Assembly (NCBI GenBank): GCA_948099385.1
Contig: CANUEZ040000031.1
Location: 4,891,001-4,955,000 of the forward strand
DNA: 64,000 nt
From: Fasciola hepatica
Lineage: Eukaryota; Platyhelminthes; Trematoda; Plagiorchiida; Fasciolidae
Direction of reading: 5' to 3'
The position numbers and the translations under genes were made by a program. Numbering within the stretch: the stretch's first letter is position 1; every line of letters begins with the position of its first letter. Below the pieces are notes generated by a model. It made no database searches. It was not told where the DNA came from and was given only the letters and a program-made list of their open reading frames with translations. Positions 12,413 through 25,477 of the stretch are shown one piece after another.

Positions 12413-14409
12413 TAACATTATCTATTGACGCTTAATTTTCCCGGGAATGAATACATCAATTTACGTCTAACCCGAGCTACAGAGTTTGTTCTAATTAGTT
12501 GCGGTCTTATTTGAGTAATTTCTGTACTGTCTACAACGGATCAATATAATCGAAATCATTCCAGTTGAACGCGATTTTTAGCATGTCTCCTGGGTTTCAC
12601 TTGGTCACTCGTTGATGTAGTGGCTGGTGTCATGGTTTCCCGGTCAATTCCAGGAGAGTGCAGTTTCTTACGAATCTATCCTTCATGCAGCCGTGTGGTC
12701 GTGGTAGACGCAGAGCGTGTTTCTCATTTCGGGTTGGCTTAGTTTACGTTCTGGTGTCTCGCTGTTTGCTTGAGCGAACAAGTTGAGACACTTCTGGTCT
12801 TGCGTGCGAGGTGCATGGTCAGTAGTTGCTCGACTGAAAGCGAAACGACTTGTTGGTTGCCCAGGTGTGTTGTCGCCTTGCGTCCAGACCTTTAGGACTC
12901 AGTGGTGCTGCCACGGTGGAAGTTCTTAGAACGCTGCCGGGCGCGGGATTGCTAATGAGTTATCATCAAGGATGTTATCGTTTTTCACTAACAGATCCTG
13001 CGCGCTATCAGGCAGTGAAACCCCCTGGTACCTGTTGATGCTACATAGCAGTATTTCTGCTCAGTCTTATGACGATGTAAAACTTGCGTTGTTATCAAAT
13101 AGGTTGGTAAGTTGTTGCTCGTCCATCCAGTCATCCGATCGTTCGGCGAGGACCATTGAATTGCGATGGCTTTTATGTGGTCGCTGAAGCTCTTCGCACG
13201 TTTCCGTGCGTTCAGCATAACCTTCAAACGTGGATAACCTAGTTTGCCGATGTAAAACTCCTCGGTGGCGTCTTAGTAGGCGTCGGGATCCAAGCTATCC
13301 GGCGGTAGTGGTAGGCTTTGGCTGCGCGTGGCTTGAACTATTGGTCTTTGTTGCCATATTGCGCTCACCTCCCAGCGAGTCTTAAATCTGCCGCTAATAA
13401 ACGCTCCGACTGCTTGTACGTGAGTTCGGCTGGCGTTTCATGTGATGACTAACATGAAAACTGCCCACATTGGTGTACACACAAAGCAGAGGAATAGTAG
13501 GCTACAACAAAGCTACTTTCACAACAACCAGTGAAGTTCGGGGTATAATTCGGATTTAACCAGCCGGTCAACCCCAAGAGCGCAATGAGCCTTCGAGGTT
13601 TGAGGTGTGTACCCCTTCCACTGCACGTAAAGAAAGACCAAGTATACTGCGGGCAAAGTCGCCAGGTTTCCGAGACGCCGCTTTGTCAGTCGCGCGTACT
13701 ACCGTTGGGCATTTTGAAGTGGTAGCATGCCATAAGTTGTGCACTGGCATTTGTTGACTTGCGTATGGGCGGTCTGCCTCGCTGGGCGTTCACAACAGCA
13801 ATGAATTTGGGGTTAACTAAGATGATTATCTGGACCTGAAATTCACCGAGGCTTAAATCTGACTTCTTGCTGGTGAACGGTTGCACCTCGGGAATGCAGA
13901 TGTCTCAGCGTTGGATTCCGGCCGTCGTTGTGACTGTTCAGAACACGATTCCGTTGTCAGCCAAGACGGGATGTGCTTTCCATCTTCCAAGTGTCAGGTA
14001 TTGCTAGTGCTGTCAGTAACGCACACCACTGCTTCCATCTTCAGCACTAAAATGTAGAAGGTGCTTTGTAGATGCACGACTAGATAGCGAAACGGCGTTA
14101 GTTATTGCCGGGAAGGGCTCGTAGTATATGTGAAGCTCAAGGTGTTGAAGCGGCGGATGCTCGTCTTTGCTGTCAGTTGTCTCGTTAGTGCCTCGCGTCT
14201 TGTCAACTGCGAATTAGCTCAGCACGATTGCACTACTGTAGTACGCTGAGATGAATCGGTCCCCTGCTTATGGGTGGGAGTATTTCTGCTGTGGGTAATT
14301 GACACTGAGTTGCGTCTATGTGAAACTATCATGAGATGTCTCGGACCGTTTACAGCACGGGTTGGGTTGTTCGTATCAGTACTGACCATCTGCAGCCCTT
14401 GTTGATGAG
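12413..14409. other. Unassigned region downstream of eIF5 copy A (same at 20858-22874)
   Basis: This starts with the eIF5 3' UTR; no canonical AATAAA is evident nearby, and only a CAATATAA-like stretch at ~12542 was seen. The remainder shows no recognisable gene. Open stretches are all under 75 codons. A 20-base indel distinguishes the copies near 13098 (copy A shorter). The right end probably grades into the endonuclease domain of the LINE that follows, but too decayed for me to place. Confidence 0.4.
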
Positions 14410-14940
14410 TTCCAAGAGGATTTGCTACTCTCAGTGATCACGCCCGTCTTTGTATCGCTGCATTGGTTTTAATGCGGCTCACGCTCCGACTCCACGGTCA
14501 TCAACGCTGGCCGTACAACGTTTGTCTGATCCAGAGTTTCGCTCCAGTTATGAACGGAAGTTGTCACATGAGCTAGGATCCACGACAAACAGCGATAAAG
14601 ACGAGCACTGGGCCCATTTCAACGGATGATGCACGTGGCAGCAGGTTCGACCTGCGGTCCTAGATCCGATGTCCATAAAAGACACTGGATTTCTCAAACT
14701 TCGCCAAGTCTAAGGAAGTAAAAACGTCAACTTTTGAACTGTAACGAGATGAACAAGGTACCAAGTCATTCACAAAGGTAAGTTACAAAAAGCCTCAAAA
14801 ACATCGCGAAAAGTGGTGGGTCAAGGTAGCGGAACAAACGGAAGTAGCAGCTACTCCAGGTGACAGTCAAAGACTGTTCAGAGTTATTAGCGACACCGGT
14901 GGACGACGCACTCCGGTCAGCAAAACGACATGCTACAGAA
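14410..14940 (+). pseudogene. RTE-like LINE, 5' part, truncated at the duplication junction (copy A)
   Basis: Reads as the end of an endonuclease domain (SDHARLCIAALVL, ~14430) and the linker to the reverse transcriptase (LAVQRLSDPEFRSSYERKLS, ~14505). It then has PGDSQRLFRVI (~14860) and GGRRTPVSKTTCY (~14900). The sequence stops at 14940, where the second unit begins. The uncut version is at 22875-25024. Stops and frame changes are present in the linker. Confidence 0.8.
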
Positions 14941-16817
14941 ATCGCAGCTTTTTGATCTTTCGCCATCACATGATCCACATTTTACAGAGAATACCAACAG
15001 ATAGTATTTTATCTGTCAACTACTTCACCGCCCAACTTCGCAACGGTATTCATCGGTCGTTGGTGCTTCTTCATATCCGTTATTCTATCTTGGTAAATCC
15101 TCTCAGACAATTTTGATTCTTGCATCTCTCTGGTCATCATGTTCAGCACTTAGACAACGATAATCAAACGTAAATACTTACCTGTAATTTAAATACTCAT
15201 CTTTGCAAACCCAGTATCTGCGACCATCATGGCTACGCATCACAAATTGGTTGGCCGCACAGTTACCATTTCCATTTTGGTGCATCACATCCCACCTTTC
15301 TGAAAGTGAACAATGTGCGAAATGATTATATGTTTACGTCCGGCCACTTCTTTCACCATCACCTAGGCAATCTTTCTCTACAAATGAGTCCTTCACTGGG
15401 TATTTACCTGACTCAGCCGATATTTGGTCGCTGAACGTTACAAGGGTAATCCTCGAAAGATTTTGCTTGTTCTTTGTCTCCAAATTCATTCCTTTCATTG
15501 TCTGATTTCCAATCCAAAGCCATGTCATACTCCGCGGAGCGCTGTAACTGGTTCATGTCTCTCTTGGAAAACTTTTTTCCTCAAGGTGAACAAAACTTTC
15601 ATCAATTCTGTTTGATTCTCTCACTGCGCAGTCCCGTTTTTAGTAATATTTCGGTAAGAGTCTACTACCTCCGACCAGCTCGACCCTGACTTGACCGGGT
15701 TGGCCACCCGACCTTGAGTTCAAATTTGCCGGGCGCCGCCCTAAAGAGTAATTCAAATACTTCCTCCTGTGCAATATGGAGTGCACATACCTGAATCATC
15801 CTCTTGGAATTCGGACTCTACATCCAATTGTACCTTTCGATCTTGCGCTCCAGCATGCCTCGGGGTTATCCGAAATAAACCATTATCAGTTATCAGGTAG
15901 GAAGAATCAGCTCCGTTATACCAAACCTTTGACTCTGCTAAGGATTCGGGAGGATTTTGGTGGGCGGTGTAACGACCGATCGTGGAAAATCTCCCCAAAA
16001 CCGTTGCAGTTCCATGTTTTTTCTTAACATCACTCACTTGCTTACACCATTGACGTGTCTTTACGCACTGTTTGCTTTTATGGACCAGCTGTTATTTGTT
16101 CGCGCCCAGAGCGCTACTTTGTCATATCGTTGTTCTGGACATGCGTGACGAACGTGCTCCTCGCTCGCACGCTGCAAATCGGTTTTTCGTTTGTTGAGTC
16201 CTTGTGATCTCATAATTGAAATTTGTATTCGTTTGCTGTCATTACTCACTCAGTAATCTAGTATCGTAGAATATCACGGATGATCGCCTTTTAATTTCGG
16301 GATCCGTTGTGAATTTGGCTGCGCATTGCTCAAACGTATGTTGGAAGAGGACCAGCAGATTGAAGGAAGGTTAAATTCACCCGCAATAATTTTTGCACTG
16401 GCAGGATAGTCAGGCTCAGCATTAAAGACATCCACAGCAGAGTCAGTTTTTGCAGGCTCCAGACCGGGGGAGCGTAGGCACGGCCAAGGGAGGGGGTTCC
16501 GGCAGGAGGCGTGAATAAATAGCCATTACGAATCCTCAATAAGGTGAAGAGAGGGGTGGTCAGTAACACTAGCATGGAAAGTGCATTTGACAAAGGCTAA
16601 AAGCCCCCCCCCCCACGCCTGGACTGACGGGTGTTTGAGAAGCACCGATACCCAGCTACGCAAACAAGGCCAAGCGAGGCACCATCTTACAGCCAGGATT
16701 CAGTTACTAGTATAATGTCAGCTTTTAAGGTAAGTGCCAGAGATCGTAGATGAGATATTTTTCTTATTACTGATCCAGCGTGCCGGCGTGAGCAAAGCAT
16801 TGACGCCAGGTGCAAGA

Positions 16818-17126
16818 CTATTGAGATAGTAGTAATGAACTGAGTCGGTGGTCACTATCGAAACTGTCCCCACCCAGAACTACGTAAACGAAAATAATAA
16901 GACCAAGGCTGCAGAACAGCACGTCATTTGTACCGCAGGGTGGGTTCGCATAAATATGTTCAATTGGGGAATATATTTGGTAGATTCAGAGATGACCTAT
17001 CACAGGGAGCTTTTGTCGGAATTTTCCGCGGCGATCCCGATTGGTTGAGGCTCATCCGTGTACGTGGTTGCGAATCTGTACCTGACCGTATCACGTGTGA
17101 CAACTGCTGAATCACCACAATGAGCG
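16818..17126 (-). mobile_element. Solo LTR remnant of gypsy family B, copy B
   Basis: Duplicate of the LTR at 8375-8683, carried along by the segmental duplication rather than inserted independently. The flanks are the same and the sequence looks identical. Confidence 0.75.
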
Positions 17127-17499
17127 ATAACATAGAACGTAAAACCCTAAGTGCGCGATCAAGTAGACTCGAAAACGAGAACCAAGCTCACGGCATACGA
17201 GAGGCAAGCATGCGCATCACGCAGGTCCAAGATGGGATATCACAAGGCAGCGCATTGGACGCGAGTGAACGGAGGTTGGTTTATAGAAAAGCAAATTGTA
17301 CGGAACACGAAAATAGTGTACGTGAGACAGTAATATCACGAAATTATATTTCCTTGGAAGGATTTTCTACGACGGATCATTACAGCTCATTAGGCATGCA
17401 CACTGGTATGCTCTGTCCCCTAGCCGATCCTGCATACAGATCACTCGTATGCTGAGCTGTATGTTGAGCGTAGTCGATATAGTTAAAAGGCTGCCAAGG

Positions 17500-18845
17500 T
17501 TATGGCGCAACCATTTTCCCCGGCAACCGAAGCGGGCACCCGAGTGATAACTCGTTCGTGGTTGAATGCAGGTCGGCTTTCCCTGAATTGCGAGTGCCTA
17601 ACAAGACGAAAAGTAAAGTATCGTGCCATGCCGGGTTTGCATGGGCTCTTAAAGCTGCTTTGGGTAGTCTATGAAAACGATCAGTCAAACCGCTGAGAGC
17701 TGGATGGTACGCCGTGATTCTCACTTGCTTGTATTGAATTACACTCAGCGAAGGAGCAAACAAACCTCGGAAATTGGTTCCTCTATTGGTGGTCACAAAG
17801 GGGGGGGGGGGCATCCGAGCTGGGCTGTCCATCACTCCAAAAAAGCACATGGTGTCGTTTCGAATGACCAGTCGCTTGAAAGTATCGCCTCAGCCCACCT
17901 AGGAAGACGGTCGATGCGTGTTGGGAAGTAAGTGGGTCCACAGATGGGAGAAGAGGACCCACCAGATCGACAAGCACATGCAACGATTGTAGCGAACCTG
18001 ACGAGAGGGCGATTCATGCGCCTGCCTACTTTGCACAGCAGACTTTCACTCATATCCTCATCTAAATTCTACCACACGAAAAGCTCAGCCACGAGTTTAC
18101 TGGAGACTTGTATGCCTTGGTGTGACAAACCGTCCAGCGTCCTAAAGACGACCTTCTTGAGGGCAAATGGTGCCGGCTGACCAGCAGTACTTCGCGACAA
18201 ATCGCACAAGACCGTTCCCCCAGATGAATTGGTCGCCACCGGTTCGAGATGAAGAGAGCTACTGTGACGTAACTGCTCTGCTTCTGGATCACGTACCTGC
18301 GTTGAGGCAGTGGCTGCCAAGTCAATACCCCTGGTTGGTGTGTCGAGATGGATGAGAGGAAGAGCGCCTGCCGCGGGATTGAGCTCACCTGAGATGTGTC
18401 GTAAATCCTCTGTGAACAGAGTGATATAATCGGGGTGACGGGATTCCCTGGCCGACTGCCGGCCTGTAGTCGACCGCTTAGCAGAAATGATTGGCTTGTG
18501 GTGCGTGAGGACAATGAACTGTTCACCTTCCGGCACAAGACGGAAACGATAGATCGCCAAGTAGACTGCGAGAAATTTCCTATCGAGTGTACTATACCTG
18601 GATTTGGCCGGCTGCAGGCATATGAAGAAGAATCGCTTAGGTCACCACGTATCATGTACTTGCTGCAATATGACAGTGGGAGCTGGAAGTGGATGGGCCG
18701 AATCCAATGGCATTTCTACTTCTATGAAAGCCGGTTTTAGTCTATCTGTGGAAACCGCGCACCATTTTGAGGTCTCGGGATGGAGTTCAAGAGAAAATGG
18801 AAGGCCAGACTACTTGTAACATGCGGCGTTGTCGTGACCGTTGGA
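17500..18845 (-). pseudogene. Decayed CsRn1-like gypsy pol fragment, copy B
   Basis: Duplicate of the fragment at 9057-10400, with the same frameshifts. Differences seen are one extra G in the run near 17801-17812, a C/G change at 18473 and one extra T near 18857. The shared decay shows the element died before the segmental duplication. Confidence 0.85.
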
Positions 18846-19317
18846 ACGATTGCTATTTTTTTTGTTGCAGTGTGTGAGGATCTCTGGAACCTCGGGTGCA
18901 TGAAACGGAATGCAAGTTGGGCTGGAGCCTCCCTATCCTGTGATTTGTTCTGATCTGATCTGTACCGCAGTCGAAGCAGCTTTGGATAGAAGATATGGGT
19001 GACTCATATACATGCTTTATTGAGATTTGCAAGGTTACTACGGACGAATGCTAAAAGGGTCGAACAAGTGTTTTTAGTAACCTGCACTCTAGTTTGTTTA
19101 TATTCGTGCTGGCCTGCTACGTTTCGCGGAGCTCGATCTGGCGGCATTCCACTCACACTTCCGAACTCGGTGGGTTGCTTCGCTCTCGCTTGTGGACGCG
19201 ACTTCATGTGAACGCAACTAATTTTCCTCCCATCTCACCTTAGACCGGAACCGTACCCTGTTTCATGGTTGAAGGCTGCGATTATCGAGAGGCAGATGTT
19301 AGTTCGTGTCACCGAAA

Positions 19318-20857
19318 ATGGCTATCAACGTCAATCGAGAGGTTGAAGATACCTTTTACAGGTACAAAATGCCAAAGCTCACCGCCAAGGTAGGATATGT
19401 TAGTAAATTTGAGACCCCTCTTAGGTAGAAGGGAAAGGAAATGGCATCAAAACCGTCATCGTCAATGTGTCTGACATCGCAAAGGCTTTGAATCGCAAAC
19501 CCATCTGTAAGTTGTCTCGCTTTTCTCATGCTGCAGACTTGACGAAGTTCTTTGGCTGCGAGCTAGGAGCCCAAATTCATGTGGACGACAGAAACGAGCG
19601 CTACATCGTTAATGGTGCACACGAGGCCGCAAAGTTACAAGAATTGCTTGATGGTTTCATCAAAAAGTTCGTTTTGTGCCAATCATGTGGGAATCCAGAA
19701 ACCACCATGGTGAGTTAACTACCTGCTACGTGCTTACCCCTTTTAGCATGTAAGCAAAAAATTAGGCACTGTGGGCACTACATGCAAAGCATGTGGTAGT
19801 CAGGGGCAGCTGGATGTAACGCATCGACTAACACAATATATAGTCAAGAATCCTCCTGAGCCGGATGTCACCACAACCAAAGCCAAATCCAAAAAAGGCA
19901 AGAAGAGCAAAAATGGTACGGAGCGAAATTCAGGTAGGTTGGTACTTATCCACCTCGCATTGTGATAGACGAGGACCACGACGCCAGTGCCGCGGGGGGC
20001 GACGAAAATAGTCGACATAGTCCGATCAATAATGCAGACGGAGATGACGATGACTGGGTTGAAGACACTACAGAGGAGGCCCAATTGCAGCGAATGAGTG
20101 AGTTGTCGGCCATGGCAAAATCCCTCGCTCTGAGTGTTGATGTGGATAAATCAGAGACCGAACGAGCAGATGTGTTTTTTAAACACTTGCTTCAACTGAA
20201 GCAAAAGAACGTAGTGACCCAAAAAAGTCGCGAGGTGAAACAAGAAGCAGATCGTTTGAATTTGGGTCCACGTGCCGTGTTGGTTGTGGCTGAGGCACTG
20301 CTTTCCTCACCATCAACTATTCTGGCTGATATAAAAACTTATGCTCCAGTTTTTTTGCTGTTCACGCGGATTGGAGAGAATGGGAAACGCTCTCAACACT
20401 ACCTGCTTGGGGCAATCGCCAAACTTATTGAACGTTTCAGTAAACATGACTTACTGTCCAAGGCCTGTCATATTCTGAAATGCTTGTATGATTGTGATAT
20501 TGTCGAGGAGGATGTTATACTTGCCTGGTATGACAAAGGAGTAAGTATCCAGTGTTCATTATTCTAGTGTTTTTAGCCTTCGAAAAAGTTTGTTTCCAGA
20601 GAACTAAGCGCCAAAATCCTGTCCTTATGCGCACCAATGGTCAAGTGGCTCAAGGAGGCAGAGGAAGAGGATTCTGATGAGTCGGAAGAAGATGGATCAC
20701 CCGCCGTTGACACCTCACAAGTAAGATTGTATTCCCACACTGGTTTATTTCGTAGGCGGATTCAGATCATGCGAAACAGCCGGTGCCTCTGAAAATGGGC
20801 AATCATGTCACACAAGAATCGGATAGCGAAGATGACATTGACATTGATGCTATTTAG
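19318..20857 (+). CDS. EIF5: Eukaryotic translation initiation factor 5 (eIF5), copy B
   Basis: Same gene structure as copy A shifted by 8445 bases: exons 19318-19389, 19425-19506, 19537-19709, 19747-19933, 19969-20540, 20577-20720 and 20756-20857. The zinc finger is complete (LCQSC ... TCKACG), Arg15 is present, and the C-terminal W2 domain ends in DDIDIDAI. The length (443 residues) is close to animal eIF5 (about 430). The start is the only ATG giving the conserved N-terminus, and the stop TAG is at 20855-20857. This copy looks fully functional. The exon model is inferred from protein-family alignment and GT-AG signals, not from transcripts. Confidence 0.96.
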
Positions 20858-22874
20858 TAACATTATCTATTGACGCTTAATTTTCCCGGGAATGAATACA
20901 TCAATTTACGTCTAACCCGAGCTACAGAGTTTGTTCTAATTAGTTGCGGTCTTATTTGAGTAATTTCTGTACTGTCTACAACGGATCAATATAATCGAAA
21001 TCATTCCAGTTGAACGCGATTTTTAGCATGTCTCCTGGGTTTCACTTGGTCACTCGTTGATGTAGTGGCTGGTGTCATGGTTTCCCGGTCAATTCCAGGA
21101 GAGTGCAGTTTCTTACGAATCTATCCTTCATGCAGCCGTGTGGTCGTGGTAGACGCAGAGCGTGTTTCTCATTTCGGGTTGGCTTAGTTTACGTTCTGGT
21201 GTCTCGCTGTTTGCTTGAGCGAACAAGTTGAGACACTTCTGGTCTTGCGTGCGAGGTGCATGGTCAGTAGTTGCTCGACTGAAAGCGAAACGACTTGTTG
21301 GTTGCCCAGGTGTGTTGTCGCCTTGCGTCCAGACCTTTAGGACTCAGTGGTGCTGCCACGGTGGAAGTTCTTAGAACGCTGCCGGGCGCGGGATTGCTAA
21401 TGAGTTATCATCAAGGATGTTATCGTTTTTCACTAACAGATCCTGCGCGCTATCAGGCAGTGAAACCCCCTGGTACCTGTTGATGCTACATAGCAGTATT
21501 TCTGCTCAGTCTTATGACGATGTAAAACTTGCGTTGTTATCAAATAGGTTGGTAAATTGTGCGATGCGAAGATGGATGCTTGCTCGTCCATCCAGTCATC
21601 CGATCGTTCGGCGAGGACCATTGAATTGCGATGGCTTTTATGTGGTCGCTGAAGCTCTTCGCACGTTTCCGTGCGTTCAGCATAACCTTCAAACGTGGAT
21701 AACCTAGTTTGCCGATGTAAAACTCCTCGGTGGCGTCTTAGTAGGCGTCGGGATCCAAGCTATCCGGCGGTAGTGGTAGGCTTTGGCTGCGCGTGGCTTG
21801 AACTATTGGTCTTTGTTGCCATATTGCGCTCACCTCCCAGCGAGTCTTAAATCTGCCGCTAATAAACGCTCCGACTGCTTGTACGTGAGTTCGGCTGGCG
21901 TTTCATGTGATGACTAACATGAAAACTGCCCACATTGGTGTACACACAAAGCAGAGGAATAGTAGGCTACAACAAAGCTACTTTCACAACAACCAGTGAA
22001 GTTCGGGGTATAATTCGGATTTAACCAGCCGGTCAACCCCAAGAGCGCAATGAGCCTTCGAGGTTTGAGGTGTGTACCCCTTCCACTGCACGTAAAGAAA
22101 GACCAAGTATACTGCGGGCAAAGTCGCCAGGTTTCCGAGACGCCGCTTTGTCAGTCGCGCGTACTACCGTTGGGCATTTTGAAGTGGTAGCATGCCATAA
22201 GTTGTGCACTGGCATTTGTTGACTTGCGTATGGGCGGTCTGCCTCGCTGGGCGTTCACAACAGCAATGAATTTGGGGTTAACTAAGATGATTATCTGGAC
22301 CTGAAATTCACCGAGGCTTAAATCTGACTTCTTGCTGGTGAACGGTTGCACCTCGGGAATGCAGATGTCTCAGCGTTGGATTCCGGCCGTCGTTGTGACT
22401 GTTCAGAACACGATTCCGTTGTCAGCCAAGACGGGATGTGCTTTCCATCTTCCAAGTGTCAGGTATTGCTAGTGCTGTCAGTAACGCACACCACTGCTTC
22501 CATCTTCAGCACTAAAATGTAGAAGGTGCTTTGTAGATGCACGACTAGATAGCGAAACGGCGTTAGTTATTGCCGGGAAGGGCTCGTAGTATATGTGAAG
22601 CTCAAGGTGTTGAAGCGGCGGATGCTCGTCTTTGCTGTCAGTTGTCTCGTTAGTGCCTCGCGTCTTGTCAACTGCGAATTAGCTCAGCACGATTGCACTA
22701 CTGTAGTACGCTGAGATGAATCGGTCCCCTGCTTATGGGTGGGAGTATTTCTGCTGTGGGTAATTGACGCTGAGTTGCGTCTATGTGAAACTATCATGAG
22801 ATGTCTCGGACCGTTTACAGCACGGGTTGGGTTGTTCGTATCAGTACTGACCATCTGCAGCCCTTGTTGATGAG

Positions 22875-25024
22875 TTCCAAGAGGATTTGCTACTCTCAGT
22901 GATCACGCCCGTCTTTGTATCGCTGCATTGGTTTTAATGCGGCTCACGCTCCGACTCCACGGTCATCAACGCTGGCCGTACAACGTTTGTCTGATCCAGA
23001 GTTTCGCTCCAGTTATGAACGGAAGTTGTCACATGAGCTAGGATCCACGACAAACAGCGATAAAGACGAGCACTGGGCCCATTTCAACGGATGATGCACG
23101 TGGCAGCAGGTTCGACCTGCGGTCCTAGATCCGATGTCCATAAAAGACACTGGATTTCTCAAACTTCGCCAAGTCTAAGGAAGTAAAAACGTCAACTTTT
23201 GAACTGTAACGAGATGAACAAGGTACCAAGTCATTCACAAAGGTAAGTTACAAAAAGCCTCAAAAACATCGCGAAAAGTGGTGGGTCAAGGTAGCGGAAC
23301 AAACGGAAGTAGCAGCTACTCCAGGTGACAGTCAAAGACTGTTCAGAGTTATTCGCGACACCGGTGGACGACGCACTCCGGTCAGCAAAACGACATGCTA
23401 CAGAAATCAAGAGCCTGTTCATGACAAAGAGCAAAGGTACGGCCGTTGGGTCAAACACTTCAAGGAGCCGTTTAGCTGGCCGCGCGCTAATATAGTCAAC
23501 AACTATGATTCCTCGGGAAGCATCACTCAGGCCTCCATCGGAATTCGATGCAGAATTGAGCATTCTGCTTCTAAGGCCCGCAAAAGCGTCCGGTTTGGGC
23601 AAAGTTACTCCAAGTCTTATGAAACCGGGTGTAGATGCGTTGATAAAATCACTTGCCACCCTGCTCCGTGACACCTGGAACGAGGAGCGTATTCCGTTAC
23701 TATGGAGTCAGTCATTGATTGTATTCATCTTCAAGGTAATACGTAATGATTGTACTAATCACCGTGGGGTCATTGTGATTCCGTCAATCACCAGGGTACT
23801 GGCCTCGAGCTAGCTGCGCTGTCTTATCCCGGCTCGCGAGAGGAACGCCCGCGAACAACAGGCTGGGTTCCGCCCAGGTCGAGAATGCATCGACCAAGTG
23901 TTTACTCTTCACCAGTTACTTGAAACGCGGCACATACCGTTGACGAACAATAGTCGTTATCTTCGACCTGAAAGCGCCTTCGATTCAGTTGGTCAAACGA
24001 AGCTTCTCATTGCTCTTCATTGGAAAGGTGTGCCCCAGAAGTTCGTGGATTTGTTGAAGCCATTGTGCTCTCATACTTCCGGCCGCGGAGTGGTTTGCAG
24101 TGAACTAACCAGCCAATTTGAAACCACCAGCGGTGTTTGACAAGGATGTCCCATTTCGCCATTCTTGTCCAACTTCCTCATGGACGAGACAATGCAGAAT
24201 GGTTTGCGAAACCGTCAGGTTATGAGCGTCGATCTAGCAAATAGTGAGAAGCTGTGCGACCTTGATTACGCGGATGACTTTGTTTGCTTGTTTGTATGCA
24301 CTCGCAAGTGATGTAGCTGCATTCATCGTGTGTTTTGCACATTCAACGTGTAAAGTGGTGTTGCAAGATGACGTCAACGATTCCGAGCTTGATACTGGAT
24401 GAGGAGATACTAGCAATTGTCGGCTGCTTCACTTATTGCGGCAGCAGTGTGACGACAGATGAGAGCAAGGTGGCAGAGGTGAACGCGCGTACACCCGAGG
24501 TTCGAGTGGCGTACGCTGGACTGAAGCACTTGTGGCACCGACCTGATATTTCGTTGACGTTGGAAGGTCGTGTGTGCTATGCTACTGTGCGCCCAGTTCA
24601 GTTGTACGTTTGCGAGACGTGGAGTGTGCGTGCGGGAGATGTCCGTCTCCGAGGTTTCCGACCACCAGTTTTCGCGTAGTATTGCTAAGATTGAGTGGAA
24701 TGATCGAGTGAGCGGTGCTGAGCTTGAGAATGGAGTATTGAGTTCCGAGTCAGAGAATATTCTATCACAGCAGATCTAGTGGACTTTGTTGGTTGGAGCA
24801 CGTGTTCCATATGACAAACACGTCTACCGTGCCGTGCTTTGTTTTCCGTTCCTCCTCGGGAGTGGAAGAAACCACGTGGAGGTCGACAGATGATGTGGCA
24901 GCGGGGAATGAGAATATGTACAGCGAACTTGCAAAAAGTAGATGCCTGAAGACTGAAGAGTATGGCAGCGAACCATGAACAGTGGCGATCGTGTTGTCAC
25001 TTCCTGTCAAACCAGAATGATTGA
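22875..25024 (+). pseudogene. RTE-like LINE, endonuclease end to C-terminus, decayed
   Basis: Continues through the edge of the duplicated unit at 23408. In order: endonuclease end, linker, HDKEQRYGRWVKHF (~23420), RT motifs ERIPLLWSQSLIVFIFK (~23685) and NHRGVIVI (~23758), ERNAREQQAGFRPGRECIDQ (~23840), DLKAAFDSV-like block (~23970), GCPISPFL (~24145), DLEYADD-like block (~24260), FTYCGSSV (~24430), LYVCETWSVRAGDVR (~24603), and a C-terminal block ending CCHFLSNQND with a stop at 25022-25024. This set of motifs is typical of the RTE-type LINEs abundant in trematodes. Numerous frameshifts and stops make it inactive. One base (14893 versus 23357 region) changes Arg to Ser between the copies. 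Confidence 0.87.
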
Positions 25025-25477
25025 TCAATGTACTTTTGTACAGTCAGACTATTCCGCGTGTTGTCCACCAGGGCGTTGTTTCCTTTTCACACCCCTATAG
25101 GTCCACTCCCTGTCCACCTCGTATATTCATTCTTTCCATTTCTTCCTGCAACATGGTGAGAAAGGCAGTGGTCAATAGGGTTCGCCCTGCTGTTTACCGC
25201 TGTACGATGAGGATGGTGATGATGACGCTGTTGATCTATGAAAGAAATCTCACAACAGTGTACACTGTTTCTGGAAGCGTGGTTCCAACCAGTCGAAGGC
25301 TCCCTAATAGGAAGTTAGTGGCATGCAGGATTCAAACGTAGCGTTTGTCTGCAACTCTTTGTGTGCGGTTATTATCATACCAGTATAGCTTTTCTTTTTA
25401 CACGTAAAGTGAATTACAGCATAAGGGATAAGCCGCACAATGAAAAGAACACCGTAGGAGTGGGCTGTGGGGAACAT
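25025..25477. other. Unassigned spacer between two LINE remnants
   Basis: No gene or repeat recognised. It lies between the stop of the RTE-like LINE and the C-terminus of the minus-strand Jockey-like LINE, and may hold 3' UTRs of both. Confidence 0.4.

Larger units (their letters stand above)
6500..14940 (+). repeat. Tandem segmental duplication, copy A (~8.44 kb)
   Basis: Every feature from 6500 to 14940 recurs at 14941-23408 in the same order and orientation. The offset grows from 8441 to 8465 by small indels: one base at the junction (14948), one base each in a C-run (8161 region), a G-run (9357 region) and a T-run (10410 region), and 20 bases near 13098. I noticed about six substitutions in the whole unit, so identity is near 99.9%. 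Contents in order: unassigned DNA, a solo LTR, a gypsy pol remnant, the eIF5 gene, unassigned DNA, and the 5' part of an RTE-like LINE. Confidence 0.97.
14941..23408 (+). repeat. Tandem segmental duplication, copy B (~8.47 kb)
   Basis: Second copy of the unit, directly adjoining the first. At the junction (14938-14950) the end of the unit joins its start through a shared ATC trinucleotide plus one extra C. This fits end-joining with microhomology or template switching rather than recombination between long repeats. Copy B keeps 20 bases missing from copy A (21557-21577 region). It runs on at 23409 into the remainder of the LINE that copy A lacks. Confidence 0.97.

Noticed and set aside
15334..18819. 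Set of 60-197 codon open stretches in copy B that mirror those in copy A
   Set aside because: They are copies of the same sequence produced by the duplication, not independent conservation, and none has domains beyond the gypsy remnant.
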